DNA of 64,000 bases from Spirosoma telluris (GTDB taxonomy: Bacteria > Bacteroidota > Bacteroidia > Cytophagales > Spirosomataceae), in NCBI GenBank assembly GCA_003259005.1, contig QLII01000001.1, positions 2,620,501 to 2,684,500 on the forward strand, in the 5' to 3' direction. The position numbers and the translations under genes were made by a program. The notes beneath the pieces were generated by a model. It had not been told where the DNA came from. It was given only the letters and a program-made list of their open reading frames with translations, and ran no database searches. Each line of letters opens with the position of its first letter. The first letter of the stretch is position 1. Below, one piece after another: positions 10,217 through 20,315 of the stretch.

Positions 10217-11742
10217 ATGCTATCAGAAACCGTTGATGCTGTGGTCATTGGTACGGGTGCCGGTGGTGCTCCTCTACTGGCGCGACTGGCGGCTGCGGGG
10301 TTAAAAGTCGTTGCGCTCGAAGCTGGAAAACATTGGAATCCAGCTACTGACTTCGCGACCGACGAAAAATCGCAGGAGAAGTTATTCTGGAATGACGAAC
10401 GACTAAGCGCAGGCAATGACCCGCTCCCGTTCGGTAGTAACAACTCCGGCACGGGTGTTGGGGATCAACGCTACATTATACTGCCTACACACCGCGCGCC
10501 CAACCCGATGATCTTCAGCTCCGTACCGACTTTGGCGTTGGTGAAGACTGGCCTTTCGGTTTTGACCAGCTAGCGCCTTATTACGACGAAGTTGAGCAGT
10601 TTCTGGCGTTTCCGGCCCATCACCTTATCCCTGGGGCCTGCCCGTAAACGCGCCTACGCGCTAGGACCACTGCCCATAAACGGCGCCGGCCAATTGATGG
10701 AAGGAGGGTGCAAACAACTCGGCATTAAAACGTCACCAGCAGCTAATGCAGCTTTGTCGGCAGGTTATTACCGGGAAGGAGTCGGCTATCGACCTGCCTG
10801 TGCTAACCGAGGGTTCTGTCAGGCGGGTTGCACCATCGGGGCCAAAGCCAGCATGGATGTGACCTACATTCCACTGGCTATCCATCACGGCGCAGAAATA
10901 CGGCCCGAAAGTTTTGTTACTCAGCTAGTTCAGGACACATCCGGTCGAATTCGCGAAGTAGTTTACATCAGACATGGGCAGGAAGAGCGGCAGCGTTGTC
11001 GGTTTGTCTTCCTCTGTGCAGGCACGATCGAAACCGCCCGGCTGCTACTGGTCAATAATCTGGCGAACAGCAGCGGGCAAGTAGGCCGAAACCTGATGGC
11101 GCATACGGGCTTGCAAATCTGGGGCGAATTTAAGGAAGATGTTCGGCCCTATAAAGGCATTCCGGGTGCCCTGATTTCGGAAGATACGCACCGACCCAAA
11201 AATGCCGACTTTGCAGGAGGCTACCTTCTTCAATCCATTGGGGTAATGCCGCTTACGTATATCTCACAAATGGCACGGGCGCGTGGCCTCTGGGGGACGC
11301 GCTAAAACGGGCGGCCCTGGCTTATAACCATGTCGCGGGCATTAATATTCTGGGCGATTGTCTTCCCTACACCCATAATTATCTGGAGTTAGCCGATGAG
11401 AAAGACATCCGGGGACTACCTAAACCTCGTATCTATTTCTCAAATGGAGAGAATGAAAAACGAATGACTGCTCATGCGGACAAGCTTATGCGCGACATCT
11501 GGGATGCCGCCGGAGCCAAGAACGTCTGGGCTTTCCCACGAAATGCACACGTTATTGGTACCTGCCGAATGGGCAATAATCCGGCCACATCGGTGGTGAA
11601 CGCAGAAGGGCAATCGTTCGATATTCCCAATCTGTTTATCAGTGATAATTCAACCTTTCCAAGTGCGCTAAGCGTTAATCCTGCCCTGACAATCATGGCC
11701 TTATCGCTCCGCACCGCCGATCGGTTTTTGGAAAAATCGTAG
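10217..11742 (+). CDS. GMC family flavoprotein oxidoreductase, four apparent frameshifts
   Basis: About 510 residues of GMC oxidoreductase, the FAD-containing large subunit of gluconate/sorbosone-type dehydrogenases. The N-terminus has the dinucleotide-binding motif VVIGTGAGGAPLLARLAAAG and then LEAGKHW. The middle shows GCTIGAKASMD, CAGTIETARLLL and NLMAHTG. The C-terminus has HVIGTCRMG and ISDNSTFPSALSVNPALTIMALSLRTAD, which carry the active-site His/Asn region. Breaks lie at G4 10460-10463, GG 10605-10606, G4 10633-10636 and G5 11292-11296; three fall within 180 bases. Adding one G at each restores the whole protein. It is paired with the subunit-3 gene. No signal peptide is visible. Confidence 0.88.
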
Positions 11743-11745
11743 TGT

Positions 11746-11788
11746 GGGTGGAAACCCGCGAACACTATATAAAAGCGGGTTTCCACCC
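11746..11788. terminator. Hairpin after the GMC gene
   Basis: Perfect 14-bp GC-rich arms at 11746-11759 and 11775-11788 with a 15-base AT-rich loop, four bases after the GMC stop and ten before the next start. It probably attenuates or ends transcription between the two genes. Confidence 0.65.
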
Positions 11789-11797
11789 GCGTTACAT

Positions 11798-13136
11798 ATG
11801 GCTCAAAAGGGATTTTTAGATCGCATAAAAAAACAATTCGGCGACGGTAATTATGATGGCGACGAATTCGGAGGTGCTTCGGGCACGATGGCAGTGGATT
11901 GCCAGTCAATAATCCAGGGAATTTCATGTTCGCCACAGGCATTGAATGTTCTTACCCAACCATCCAGAACGGTAACGTTCGGAGAGATCTACTTCGGGAG
12001 TGTGGTCATTACGACTGCTTTAAGGAAGATCTCGGACTGGTTAAGGAATTGGGACTGAATGTGCTACGCTACGGTCTACCGTACTATAGTATCCATCAGG
12101 GACCGGGAAAATTCGACTGGAGCTTTGCCGACGAAGCCATGGCCGAACTAAAGCGGCTGAAGATCACGCCCATTCTTGACCTAATGCATTTTGGGGTGCC
12201 GGATTGGGTTGGCAATTATCAGAATCCCGACTTACCCGTTCATTTTGCCGAATATGCTGGAGCTGTGGCTGAACGCTATCCGTGGGTACGCTACTATACA
12301 CCTGTTAACGAGATTTATGTCACGGCTCGTCTAAGTGGGAAAGAAGGTGCCTGGAACGAGCAACTCAAAACCGACCAGGGTTTTGTAACAGCCCTCAAGC
12401 ACTGTGTGGCTGCCAGCATTATGGGAAATCATGAAATTGCCAGGCGCCGGAACGACTGCGTGATTGTTCAAAGTGAAAGTGCTGAATACACCCACGAACT
12501 TTGCGCAACTCCATCGCCCCAAATCACGCTGGAAAACGAACTTCGATTTTTGTCGCTGGACTTACTGTATGCCAATCCTCCCTCAGCCACGGTAGCGATG
12601 TACATGATGGACAACGGCCTGACCCGCGAGGAATACAACTGGTTTATGGTAGGGAAACCACCAGGTTATCAGGTTATGGGCAATGACTATTATGGTCGTA
12701 ACGAACGGATAAAATTACCCGATGGCTCCATTCAAACTTCTATGGACGTTTTGGGCTGGTACGAAATTACCAAAGACTATTACGAGCGGTATCGGATGCC
12801 GGTCATGCACACTGAAACGAATGTATTTGAGGCTGACCTGGCCCGATCTGGCTCATGAAACAATGGGTGAGCATCATGCGGATGCGTCGGGATGGAATAC
12901 CTGTACTGGGCTTTACCTGGTATAGTTTGATCGACCAGATAGACTGGGACAGTCAGTTGAAAGAGGTCAATAATACGATCAACGCCTGTGGACTTTATGA
13001 TCTGAATCGAAAGCCACGCCCAGTCGCTGAAACGTATAAGTCCCTGCTAAAAGAGTTTGGTCAGATTACGATTGTCCCGCACGCCGAGATGCTCGAAATC
13101 ACCGAACGCCCGGCAAGACTGAAAGTAGCGACTTGA
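11798..13136 (+). CDS. GH1-like family glycosidase, first copy, two apparent frameshifts
   Basis: About 447 residues of (beta/alpha)8 glycosidase resembling GH1. The acid/base motif is YTPVNEIY and the nucleophile region is MPVMHTETN. Supporting stretches are LNVLRYGLPYYSIHQGPGKFDWS, LMHFGVPDW and GFTWYSLIDQIDWD. The ATG at 11798 (MAQKGFLDRIKK) leads into a poorly conserved opening. Frame changes at GG 11896-11897 and C3 12842-12844 are each mended by one base. No signal peptide is visible, so it is probably cytoplasmic. The substrate is unknown. A related glycosidase lies 0.8 kb downstream, the two separated by an alpha/beta hydrolase gene. Gene boundaries are good; the family assignment is likely but from motifs only. 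Confidence 0.8.
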
Positions 13137-13155
13137 CTTGTATCTCATCCCAATC

Positions 13156-13924
13156 ATGCATTATTCCATTGACAATGCTCAACTCAACGTTCTTGAGTTA
13201 GGGAACGGTCCACTAACGCTTGTCTTTTTACATTATTTCGGCGGCTCATCTTTAGAATGGCGGGCGGTTATGGACCAACTCGCGGTCAGTATCATTGCCT
13301 GGCTATTGACTTACGTGGACATGGTGATTCTGAAGCACCTGCAACGGGCTATTCGGTGAGTACTATGGCTGATGATGTTATGGAAATTCTGAACACAAAG
13401 GGCGTTCGGGATTTCGTCCTGATTGGGCATTCGATGGGTGGGAAAGTGGCGCTGTCGTTGGCCAGTCAACAACCGGATGGGCTTCAGTCGCTGATTTTAC
13501 TCGCTCCTTCCCCCCTGTGCCAGAACCTATTTCTGACACTGATCGAGCCGATATGCTTGAAAATCACGGCCAGCAGGATGCCGCAGAGCAAACAGTTACC
13601 AAAATCACGGTCAGACCACTCTCTAAAGAAGTAAAGAACCAGATCATTGCCGATAACCTCCGAACGTCTGACGTGGCCTGGAAATCCTGGCTTACCTTAG
13701 GCAGTAAAGAAGACATTTCGGCTCAGATGAGCAATATCCATATTCCTATCGCTATTCTCGCTGGTACTGCCGACAAGGCTCTTTCGCCCGATGTTCAGCC
13801 CGTCATGACCCTCCCTTATCTAAAAACGGCTACGCTCGAAACGCTTGATAACGCAGGGCACCTATTGCCCTGGGAGGCCCCTGACGACGTAGTAGCTTTC
13901 ATCCAGCGACATGTGGCGATCTAG
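13156..13924 (+). CDS. Alpha/beta hydrolase, two apparent frameshifts
   Basis: About 256 residues of alpha/beta hydrolase fold. It shows the oxyanion-hole strand (LVFLHYFGGSSLEW), the nucleophile elbow GHSMGGK, the acid-containing strand (AILAGTADKALSP) and the catalytic histidine (DNAGHLLPWEAPDDV). The frame breaks at GG 13284-13285 and at C6 13510-13515; one base added at each gives a continuous protein (MDQLAGQYHCLAIDLRGHGD). The start ATG at 13156 is chosen because the fold begins there. It sits between two GH1-like genes in one orientation, so it may act on products of those enzymes, but the substrate is unknown. No export signal. Confidence 0.85.
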
Positions 13925-13966
13925 TCACTGAACAAATACCTGATCTTTCGGGGTTAGATAGAAACT

Positions 13967-15161
13967 ATGGCGAATTCTTTATCTACTAACCCATTTCAGT
14001 CATTCTGGTGGGCAGGGTATGAATGCACCGATCAGCTTAACTGTTTCGGAAATCGGGTCGATTTATTATCAACAACGGGTCATCTGCAATTAATAGAGGC
14101 CGACTATGCTCAACTTAAGCCCTTCTCTATCCGTACCGTTCGGGAAGGAATCCGGTGGAGTCAGGTCGAAAAAAGAGCCTATCAGTATGACTGGAGCCCT
14201 ATAGAGCAGATGCTTAGGGCAGGGAAACACCAGGGTATTCAGCAAGTCTGGGATCTCTGCCACTTTGGGTACCCAGATGATCTAACGCCCTTACACCCGA
14301 TGTTTGCCCGCCGGTTTGCAGCTCTCTGCCGGGCTTTTGTCCGATTTTATCGCGACCGTTATCCTGATGATACACTCATTGTTACCCCATCAACGAAGTC
14401 AGTTTTATCTCTTGGTTAGGTGGTGATGTTAGAGGTACGTCGCCTTATTGCGTTAGGCAGGGTTGGGAAGTCAAGCTAGGCCTTATGCGGGCCTATATTG
14501 AAGGGGTAGCGGCCATGCGCGAGATTGATCCGTCCATTCGCATTCTGACAACCGAACCGCTGGTTCAGATAGTCCCCCCGTTAAGGCAACCCAGCGGGAA
14601 ATAATTGACGCTACGATTGCCGATGAAAATCAGTTTCAATCGGTCGATATGCTGGCTGGGATCATTGCTCCTGAACTGGGTGGCTCGCCCGCCTACCTCG
14701 ATATTCTGGGGTTCAATTACTACTATAACAATCAGTGGATTAACAAAACGGGCATATTTCTGGGCTGGAATGACCGGGTACCCGACCCCCGCTGGGTTCC
14801 CCTTCGGCGTTTACTGACGAAAGCCTGGCATCGCTACAAGAGGCCTATTGCCCTCACAGAAACTAGCCATCCGGGTATTGATCGACCCGTCTGGATTGAC
14901 ATGATCGGTCGTGAATGTAGCGCTGTTATTGAAGCGGGAGTACCCCTGTGGGGGGCCTGCATTTACCCAATCATCGACCGTCCCGATTGGGATCATCTCG
15001 ATCGCTGGCATCGTTCGGGACTTTGGGACGCTGATCTATCTACGAATCCACCTGGCCGGGTATTGGATGAACGCTATGCTCATGCGCTTATCGATGCACA
15101 ACGTGTTGTTTCAGACCAATTAAGTAGGGAACAGCTTACAAAGCCTGATTTTCAATTGTAA
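13967..15161 (+). CDS. GH1-like family glycosidase, second copy, two apparent frameshifts
   Basis: About 398 residues, distantly similar in layout to the glycosidase at 11798. It opens with FWWAGYECTDQLN and continues with IRTVREGIRWSQVE. The acid/base is in VTPINEVSF and the nucleophile in ALTETSHPG. ILGFNYYYNNQW is also typical of the clan. Frame changes occur at C4 14395-14398 and C6 14574-14579; one C added at each restores the protein. No signal peptide. The stop codon forms the edge of a 61-base palindrome. Many Bacteroidota annotate relatives as beta-glucosidase-like proteins, but specificity cannot be inferred here. Confidence 0.78.
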
Positions 15162-15220
15162 TTAAGTATTGGTTATTAGGTTATTAAATAATTTAATAAC
15201 CTAATAACCAATACTTAATT
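15160..15220. terminator. 61-base near-perfect palindrome between convergent genes
   Basis: Perfect 30-bp arms at 15160-15189 and 15191-15220 around a single central base. It overlaps the stop of the plus-strand glycosidase and ends five bases before the stop of the minus-strand KGG-type gene. It fills nearly the whole gap, so it probably acts as a bidirectional terminator; both arms are AT-rich. Confidence 0.8.
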
Positions 15221-15225
15221 ACTTC

Positions 15226-15531
15226 TTAACTGGCTGCGTTCTTCTTGCGGGTAGCCGCTGCTTTTTTGGCAGACTCTGAACGTGCTTCGGCAGAGCGTGA
15301 AGCTGAAGCAGCACCGCCCTTTTCCCCACCTGTATGATAAGGTTCCTTGTTTTCAGCGTGGCCCCGGCCCGAACCGCTCTTTTTACCACCACCTGATACC
15401 TTATTGACCGTTGCCCAGGCACGGCGCTCGGCTTCATCTTCAGGCACTCCGCGATTTTCGTAACTTTCTTCGATATGCTCGGCTTGTCGTTTTTGCTTAT
15501 CCGTGTAAGCAGATTTATCTCCTTGTGGCAT
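15226..15531 (-). CDS. Small basic KGG-type protein, often labelled plasmid stabilisation protein
   Basis: A 101-residue, lysine- and alanine-rich protein starting at MPQGDKSAYTDKQKRQAEH (15531). It contains the conserved stretch ENRGVPEDEAERRAWATVNK and then SGGGKKSGSGRG, followed by an Ala/Lys-rich tail ending KKAAATRKKNAAS. Homologues I recall in Bacteroidota and proteobacteria are labelled plasmid stabilisation protein or general-stress-like, with no proven function. The basic tail suggests nucleic-acid binding. A longer frame starting at 15600 is possible, but the extra 23 residues look non-native. It has no antitoxin or toxin neighbour here. Confidence 0.75.
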   Translation of the reverse strand: MPQGDKSAYTDKQKRQAEHIEESYENRGVPEDEAERRAWATVNKVSGGGKKSGSGRGHAENKEPYHTGGEKGGAASASRSAEARSESAKKAAATRKKNAAS

Positions 15532-15708
15532 TGTTGTAGTTGGTTTAGTTTTAGGCTTTCGAGCAACCAGTTTGGCTGTCTTACATGCAACTAGTATCAA
15601 CTTTAAACAAGTAGATCAACCGATAAAATTGTGAGGAAACGGAACGTTGAAATTGATCAAATCTTTTTACCCCACTCATAAACAGCCAATTGAACTCAGC
15701 TATCGTTT

Positions 15709-15789
15709 AAATTGGTAACCACAGCGGGGTCAATAAGCACAAAGTAATTAGATCTTTGTGCTTATTGACCCCGCTGTGGTTACCAATTT
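15709..15789. terminator. Long perfect hairpin between PqaA-like and KGG-type genes
   Basis: Arms of at least 34 perfect bases at 15711-15744 and 15754-15787 with a 9-base loop; the pairing extends two more bases outwards. It begins nine bases past the 3' end of the minus-strand PqaA-like gene, suggesting a terminator for that operon. Confidence 0.75.
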
Positions 15790-15797
15790 TCAACTCT

Positions 15798-17170
15798 TTA
15801 TTTCAGGAAAATCTCGTCATTATCCGTCAGGAACATGCGGGTGCTTTCGGTATAGGTTCCGCCGGTTGGTGCTTTGTATTTCAGATCGATGTAAAACGCC
15901 CGGTAACCTGATGCCGGATACAACTCATTGACAGAGAAGGTAGCTTTATTCTTGATATCCAAACGTTTACCTTCCCATTTTTCATCCTGAAAAATCATAT
16001 CCGTTGAATTCGCCGACCAGACCGTGACATCTTCCAGTTTATCGGCGTTGCTTTTATTGTAATGTCTACGCCTTTTTTGGTCGTTGATACGCTCCACGTA
16101 CAGGCCGGGTAGGGTTGTTTAGCTAATGTTGTTCCAAAAAAAGCGTTTAATGCTTCCAGTGCCTGCCGCTTATCGCCCAGGTCATGGCCAACATTGGGAA
16201 CATAATGAATATAATTCTCACCCGGAATCTGCCCTATGTAGTGTTTTACAGCATCAACAGTCCAGTACTCATCGTTAGTACCCATGAACAGCATTTTGGG
16301 CATGGTTAACTTTTTTCGGTACGAGTATGGGTCAATCATTTCATTGATGGCAGCGCCCTCTTTAGTATTGGCACTCTGTGGAATACCGATTTTCACATAG
16401 TCTTCAATCTGTTCACTGTACTTATTCCAGCTCTTTATCTGATAATCCAGATTGACCGGCATGTTCAGAATATCGATCACCATCGGTGCAATGGCCGCTA
16501 CGCGCTTATCGCTCGCTCCTGTCAGCCAGGTAGTCCAACCGCGCTTAGAAGCACCTGACACAACAAACCGATTAATGTCCTTATGCAGGGTCTCTTTAGC
16601 TAATGCCTGCATAGCGTCCATCGCCCGAACAGCACTTTTTACCATCGGGAAAAGCAGCGGCCAGGAATAATCTCCGTCTTTTTTAAACTGATGTAATGTA
16701 TAAGAGATCAGAGCATCTTCAGTCAGGTTTCCGTACAACGGCTGATTGGGCGTTTGCCGCAATACAGCAACAATGGCCTTATTCTTGGTTGCCAGCGTAC
16801 TGATTGCCCGATTGAATCCATCCTCTCGTTTATTCCAATTTGGCTCGCCCTCTTTAACAGAACCGCCGGTAATGAACAGTAGCGCACCATCATAGTTAAT
16901 TTCCTTTGGCACCATCACGGTCAGTTGGTGTTTCCAGATGTGTTCCCGCCATTTCTGCGATGTTAAGAGTACCTCATAAGCGGTAATATCACCGTAGGTA
17001 TAAGTATCTTTTACTTCCCATTTAAACGACTGGTCCCCATTTTTCAGATAGCTTTCCAAGGCAGTAGCGGGTGTGATACCATCGGATGGGTTAGGGACGT
17101 TAAATGAAAAAAGTGTGCTGACTCCGATAAGGGCAATTAGGGAAAGGGTTTTCAAAAAGTAGGATTTCAT
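15798..17170 (-). CDS. PhoPQ-activated pathogenicity-related (PqaA) family protein, one apparent frameshift
   Basis: About 457 residues with a Sec signal (KTLSLIALIGVSTLFSFN), so periplasmic or secreted. It matches the PhoPQ-activated pathogenicity-related family, an alpha/beta-hydrolase-like group named from Salmonella PqaA. Visible hallmarks are ALLFITGGS, VVSGASKRGWTTWLTGASD as a nucleophile-elbow-like segment, FMGTNDEYWTVDA and YVPNVGHDL. The frame breaks at T4 16052-16055; one base added joins VDITIKSNADKLEDVTVW, completing the C-terminal beta domain. The biochemical role of the family is not settled. It follows the ceramidase gene closely (59 bases) in the same orientation and may share its operon. 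Confidence 0.87.
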
Positions 17171-17229
17171 TGGTATATTGAGGTTTAATGTATGTGTAGT
17201 GCGGACAGGATGTCCACACTACTCTGGTT

Positions 17230-18496
17230 CTATTTATACCCATCCGCTTTCGGGGAATCGGCAACCAATTTGAGGGCTTCATCCATGTAGATTTCAGCCG
17301 TATTTTCGCCAAGGCTCGTGCGGCTGACGTAGTCATATCGCCTGAAACTAGTGAAGTCTACTTTGGTCAGCATATACCCAAAGGCGTCGTTCGTCAGCCC
17401 GAACAGCAACGGGACTTTGGCATGCATGTGTCGTTTGACGTAGTACCCGATATTCGGTAAGGCTTCGCCGGGAATGGTTAGGATCTGCGCGCTCCCGATA
17501 TTGAGCAGATTAACCTGCGTTACTACCTTATCTCCAGCGGCAACCTTATACTTCAGAGGTGAGTTTTTGACAATGTATTTCATTACCTCCGACTCGATTG
17601 GGAAGGTGACATTTCGGGCCGTACAGAAAAGCGTGGGGTTCGTTTGCGCTTCCGTTGGGCTCACAATGCGTAAGGCTTCGTCAGCCAGCAATTCCCCAAT
17701 TCGGATGCACTCTTCCCAGGTATTAGCCTCTTTCGCATTCTCCCGCCGATTATCAGCCGTGACCATGCCCCCTGAGCGCCATTCATAAAAAGCGCAATGC
17801 CACCCACCTTCGATTCAATACGTTCACAGAGGGGGCCACATAAATCAGGACTAAGAATACCCCGGCCGGAGCCAATAACCTCTGGATGAATGGCGTAATT
17901 AACCAGAGTCACGATAGGTTTTCCTGCATTGGTTCCCGTTGTTGCAATGGCCTGAATAACCCCACAACGCGGATCATATAATTCAGGAGCGTAGTAGTTA
18001 TAGGCAATTTGCCCTTTTGCCTCGCCCACTGCAATTTTCAGAGAGGCTGGAGCTAATTTCGTTACGGCTTCATTGACCGCATCGGCTGTAGCCTGCACAC
18101 ATTTGTCCAGATAAGCCAGATCCGCAAAGGATTCACCTTTCTCATTAGGGAAGCCGTAGGCATCGGGGCCACTGTGGGTATGTGTACAGCCAATGAGAAT
18201 ATTTTCGGGTGGAATTCCTTTGATGAGGGCACGCGATTTATTTCCCAATACCGATGGCCACCCCAAATTATCGACGCTGACAATCGCAATGCGCGTGCCT
18301 CCTTTTTCAAAAACGCAGGCTCTGACAAATAACTCTCCCTTTTTCTCGACCGCTTTTTGGGCGTACCAATTCCTCCGGAAACGGGCAATAATGGATTGGG
18401 GGTTATGAGCCTAACGGCCGCTCCCGCTTTGAAATCCTGCGCTAAAACAGGCAAAATAAGACCTAAAAAGGCAAGCGTAATCAGGAGTTTTTTCAT
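17230..18496 (-). CDS. Neutral/alkaline ceramidase-like secreted protein, two apparent frameshifts
   Basis: About 423 residues with a Sec signal (LLITLAFLGLILPVLAQ). It resembles the N-terminal domain of neutral/alkaline non-lysosomal ceramidases, zinc amidases that split ceramide into sphingosine and fatty acid. Motifs include FKAGAAVRLITP, IGCTHTHSGPD (metal-binding histidines), VNYAIHPEVIG and LFMNGAQGG. Breaks at T5 18354-18358 and C5 17768-17772 are each repaired by one base. It is shorter than full ceramidases, lacking the C-terminal Ig-like domain, as is common for Bacteroidota members of unknown substrate. It sits between the SusD gene and the PqaA-like gene. Confidence 0.82.
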
Positions 18497-18540
18497 GTGA
18501 ACAGGCTAGCGCAAGTTTCTGCCTTATGCTTATTGTAAGT

Positions 18541-18588
18541 CGGCCTCTGGCCGAATAAACCACATGCTGTCTATTCGGCCAGAGGCCG
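18541..18588. terminator. Hairpin between SusD and ceramidase genes
   Basis: Perfect 17-bp GC-rich arms at 18541-18557 and 18572-18588 with a 14-base loop. It lies 70 bases after the 3' end of the minus-strand susD-like gene, where it could end or attenuate the transcript before the ceramidase. Confidence 0.6.
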
Positions 18589-18658
18589 GTTAATAATAGC
18601 GCAAGGCAAACGCCCTGCGCTATCAGGCATCACACACATCAACTAGTTATTTACTTAA

Positions 18659-20293
18659 TCACCAGGGCTTACCAGTACCCTGAATAAGCCATGGTTTTGA
18701 CCAGGCACTGTTTTTACCATCCGATTGTGAGTTGGCAGTTACTTCCAGTTTGTCCATTGCCGAAGCCGAATTGCTTTTGTTCAAGTTCAACTCATCCCGC
18801 ATATAATAAAAGCGTACAGGAAGGGCTTTCCGCTTGGCCGCGTAGCCTGCTGACAAAGCAGGTAGACCCGTCCGGCGATAATCGAACCAGGCTTCAGCTG
18901 CACTGGTCCAGCTGGCAATCCATTTTTGAGTAATTATCTGCGCCTGAGTACCATCATAGGCAACGCCTTTCTGCGCAATGAAGGCAGTATAGCTACTGGC
19001 TAATCCCCAGGCAGTTAACGAGGCTTTGACACCTGCTTCATACTGCGTTTTTGCATCACCGGCAGCCCAGCCTTTCTGAGCTGCTTCAGCCAGAATGAAC
19101 CGTACTTCAGCCGCCGACACCAAGCGAGCTTTTAGCAAAGTCCCTTTAGCCTGCATGTATATTTCGTTCAAGTATGAAACGTGCGGGTTAACTGATGTTT
19201 GACCCGGCGTTGGGTTAAAGTTGTAACCAGAAGGAAGCTGAGAAACGCTCGGCGGCAGTCCAACATAATTTGGGTCGGTATCAATTTGAGTTGTTCCCAC
19301 TTTATCCGGTGATAAGTAACGAACGCCGTTTACAATTTTATCCGTACCGGCTGGCAACGTTGCATCAACCGCTAATGGAATCTCTACCTTTTTAGCCCAG
19401 ATTGCCAGACGTGGATCACTGGTTGCCTGCATGGGTTTAAGCAATGTAGAGCACATTTTTATCCGGCGATAGTTACTGCCACTGATATCAAATACCGCAT
19501 TAGACGGCCAGGCATCACCTGAGTTATTACCCACATAAGCCATCGTTGCATCCACAGAAGCGTCGTCTATAATAGGATATTGTGCCGGGTTGGCTACAAT
19601 TTTCTCAATACCCGCTTTTGCTACGTCAGGTTGCTTGGCCGAAATACGCATGTAATACCGAAGCTTGAGTGAGTTAGCCAGTTTCTGCCACTTGGTTGGA
19701 TCACCTGCGTAATACACATCCGCGCTTTCGACAATACTGGAATAAGACGCTTTGGGTTTCGAGAGTAAGGTGCTGGCCTTGTCCAGATCAGCTAAAATAC
19801 CGGCATAAATAATATCCTGTGTATCATATTTCGGCGCAATGCCACCTGACTCTCCTTTCAATGCTTCCGTATAAGGAGCATCGCCCCATAAGTCGGTAAT
19901 CAGGCCGAAGAGCATTGACTTCATCACCAGCGCTACGCCCTGCTGAAATTCCATATTCAGGGCAACTGCCCGTTGATAAACCAGATCATTGTTCCGAAGT
20001 TGATCATAATAAGCTGTCCAGCTTTGATCGCCACCCCAGTCGTAGTCATTATGACCACTAAACCAGGCATCTTTCTGGGTGTGTTGCACAACCCCGGCAA
20101 TATCCTGAAAGCCCAGGTTTACGTAAAGTTTAGCAGTTTCGGTTAGCACCGTAGGCATAACCAGGTTCGGGTTGACCGTTTCGGGTTGAACACCGTTGGG
20201 GTTTATGTTTAACTGGCTCAAGTCTTTACAGGAGAACAGGAAAGACACAAACAGAACCAGGCAGATCGTGCTCTTTTTTAGTATATTTTTCAT
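18659..20293 (-). CDS. SusD/RagB-like nutrient-binding outer-membrane lipoprotein
   Basis: A lipoprotein of about 544 residues with signal and lipobox (CLVLFVSFLFSC, then KDLSQLNINPN). The first part (NPNGVQPETVNPNLVMPTVL) and the TPR-like helices with AEAAQKGW and WIASWTSAAEAWFDYRRTGLP are typical of the SusD-like family that sits on the lid of SusC transporters and captures ligand. The C-terminus has RFYYMRDELNLNKSN. The start at MKNILKK (20293) is preferred to the longer frame because the signal peptide follows it. The gene is intact and lies 22 bases after the SusC gene. The ligand is unknown; this subfamily may bind peptides or glycans. Confidence 0.92.
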   Translation of the reverse strand: MKNILKKSTICLVLFVSFLFSCKDLSQLNINPNGVQPETVNPNLVMPTVLTETAKLYVNLGFQDIAGVVQHTQKDAWFSGHNDYDWGGDQSWTAYYDQLRNNDLVYQRAVALNMEFQQGVALVMKSMLFGLITDLWGDAPYTEALKGESGGIAPKYDTQDIIYAGILADLDKASTLLSKPKASYSSIVESADVYYAGDPTKWQKLANSLKLRYYMRISAKQPDVAKAGIEKIVANPAQYPIIDDASVDATMAYVGNNSGDAWPSNAVFDISGSNYRRIKMCSTLLKPMQATSDPRLAIWAKKVEIPLAVDATLPAGTDKIVNGVRYLSPDKVGTTQIDTDPNYVGLPPSVSQLPSGYNFNPTPGQTSVNPHVSYLNEIYMQAKGTLLKARLVSAAEVRFILAEAAQKGWAAGDAKTQYEAGVKASLTAWGLASSYTAFIAQKGVAYDGTQAQIITQKWIASWTSAAEAWFDYRRTGLPALSAGYAAKRKALPVRFYYMRDELNLNKSNSASAMDKLEVTANSQSDGKNSAWSKPWLIQGTGKPW

Positions 20294-20315
20294 GGATGAA
20301 TGCATTAGGGAGTTC

